Of a stretch of DNA of 34,680 bases, positions 34,239 to 34,680 are shown piece after piece. The notes under the pieces are model-generated. The model was not told the origin of the DNA. It did no database searches and saw only the letters and a program-made list of their open reading frames with translations. Numbering within the stretch: the first letter of the stretch is position 1; every line of letters begins with the position of its first letter. The translations under genes and the position numbers were made by a program. Source of the DNA: a virus; IMG/VR virus record IMGVR_UViG_3300042860_002944, positions 1 to 34,680 of that record. One strand, written 5' to 3'.

Positions 34239-34680
34239 ATGGCAAAAACGACATTTTCAAGTGGCGTTATCGTTACCTCTGCCTGGTTGAACGGTGCCCA
34301 GCAAATCTATTTTGATGGTCAAGACCTCGACTGGCACTATGCCCCGCTCGGTCTGAACTCGCTTGTTCGCACTGGCCCGAACGGTTTAGACTCCGCCTAT
34401 GTCACACTAGGCACCAACCAACCTGAACTCGACAGCACCGGGTTGCTGATTAGCGGTGCTCCAATCAATGGCGACAAAGTCGTCTCCGGAATGTGGAACT
34501 TTGGCTACGACCCTTTAGTCGTAGGTAACCCTACCAACATCCGTGCCAACGCACCCCGCAGCTACACCACTAACGACAAGTTTAATTATGCGAATGGAGT
34601 CCCAACTCCGGACCCTGCTCAAAAGTTCGCCGCGTTGATTGCTGCGGATATCGTCACGAAAGAAGTCTTAGAAACCTGGG
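34239..34680 (+). CDS. Probable tail fibre or appendage protein, N-terminal part (runs off right edge)
   Basis: 147 codons are visible with no stop. The N-terminus (MAKTTFSSGVIVTSAWLNGA) matches a pattern common at the start of phage tail fibre and tail spike proteins: F..G..VT..WLN. The following segment (GLNSLVRTGPNGLDSAYVTL, then Gly- and Asn-rich loops) looks like a virion attachment domain followed by surface repeats. A new transcription unit is supported by the terminator and octamer upstream. Receptor-binding parts would lie further right. Confidence 0.55.
   Translation, partial: MAKTTFSSGVIVTSAWLNGAQQIYFDGQDLDWHYAPLGLNSLVRTGPNGLDSAYVTLGTNQPELDSTGLLISGAPINGDKVVSGMWNFGYDPLVVGNPTNIRANAPRSYTTNDKFNYANGVPTPDPAQKFAALIAADIVTKEVLETW

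Noticed and set aside
1-34680. Attachment sites, integrase or lysogeny genes
   Set aside because: No recombinase, repressor of known family or duplicated core site was seen; content fits a lytic phage.

Overview
The window reads as part of the genome of a large contractile-tailed (myovirus-type) phage that probably infects a cyanobacterium. Phage identity is direct: tail sheath, gp25-like baseplate wedge, Mu-type portal, protease/scaffold, Mu F-like protein, major capsid protein and probable tail tube lie together on one strand. The cyanobacterial host is inferred from a domain resembling the cyanobacterial cyAbrB N-terminus (5486-5980) and from the family A DNA polymerase (16256-19036), which resembles mitochondrial polymerase gamma. 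From memory, the marine cyanophage S-TIM5 was described as carrying a polymerase of that kind. I could not run searches, so closeness to S-TIM5 is an inference.

Region 1 (1-9.6 kb) is an accessory region of about 25 small genes, nearly all on the plus strand. It is built from repeated cassettes. Fourteen promoters share one design: TTGAC or TTGCN as -35, a 17-bp spacer (18 once), and an extended -10 (TG-N-CATACT or TATATT). Each carries one of three inverted-repeat operators at a fixed distance upstream. At seven promoters the ATG lies exactly 6 bases after the -10, which predicts leaderless mRNAs. Between 5.99 and 9.60 kb most cassettes are separated by an 18-bp palindrome (GTAGTAC-N4-GTACTAC) followed by a CCCGGG core. 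A 25-bp A/T-rich element precedes later genes in several cassettes. Products include a DUF932 protein, two ArdA-like antirestriction proteins (one fused to a cyAbrB-like domain), a KTSC-like protein and many very small, often acidic, unknowns.

Region 2 (9.6-16.2 kb) has a short structured non-coding stretch, one probable minus-strand gene, then a tight operon of adenine DNA methyltransferase, second SAM methyltransferase, GyrA/ParC-type topoisomerase subunit and a small unknown. Unknown genes and a glycine-rich probable virion protein follow.

Region 3 (16.2-21.3 kb) holds the polymerase, then tail assembly genes. These include a tail assembly chaperone pair joined by a classic -1 slippery heptamer (C CCA AAC) directly before the stop codon, and a tail-completion protein.

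Region 4 (21.4 kb to the end) is the virion module: a giant sheath (1338 aa), ribbon-helix-helix-like protein, gp25-like wedge, GIY-YIG endonuclease, DUF935 portal, 898-aa protease/scaffold with internal repeats, Mu F-like protein, probable decoration protein, major capsid protein, probable tail tube, terminator, and the start of a probable tail fibre gene. An octamer, GGGTAAAA, sits ahead of eight genes between 13.7 and 34.2 kb, five of them at 24-30 bases from the start codon. I did not notice it in the accessory region. The simplest reading is that sigma-70-like cassettes serve early host takeover and GGGTAAAA marks the late genes.
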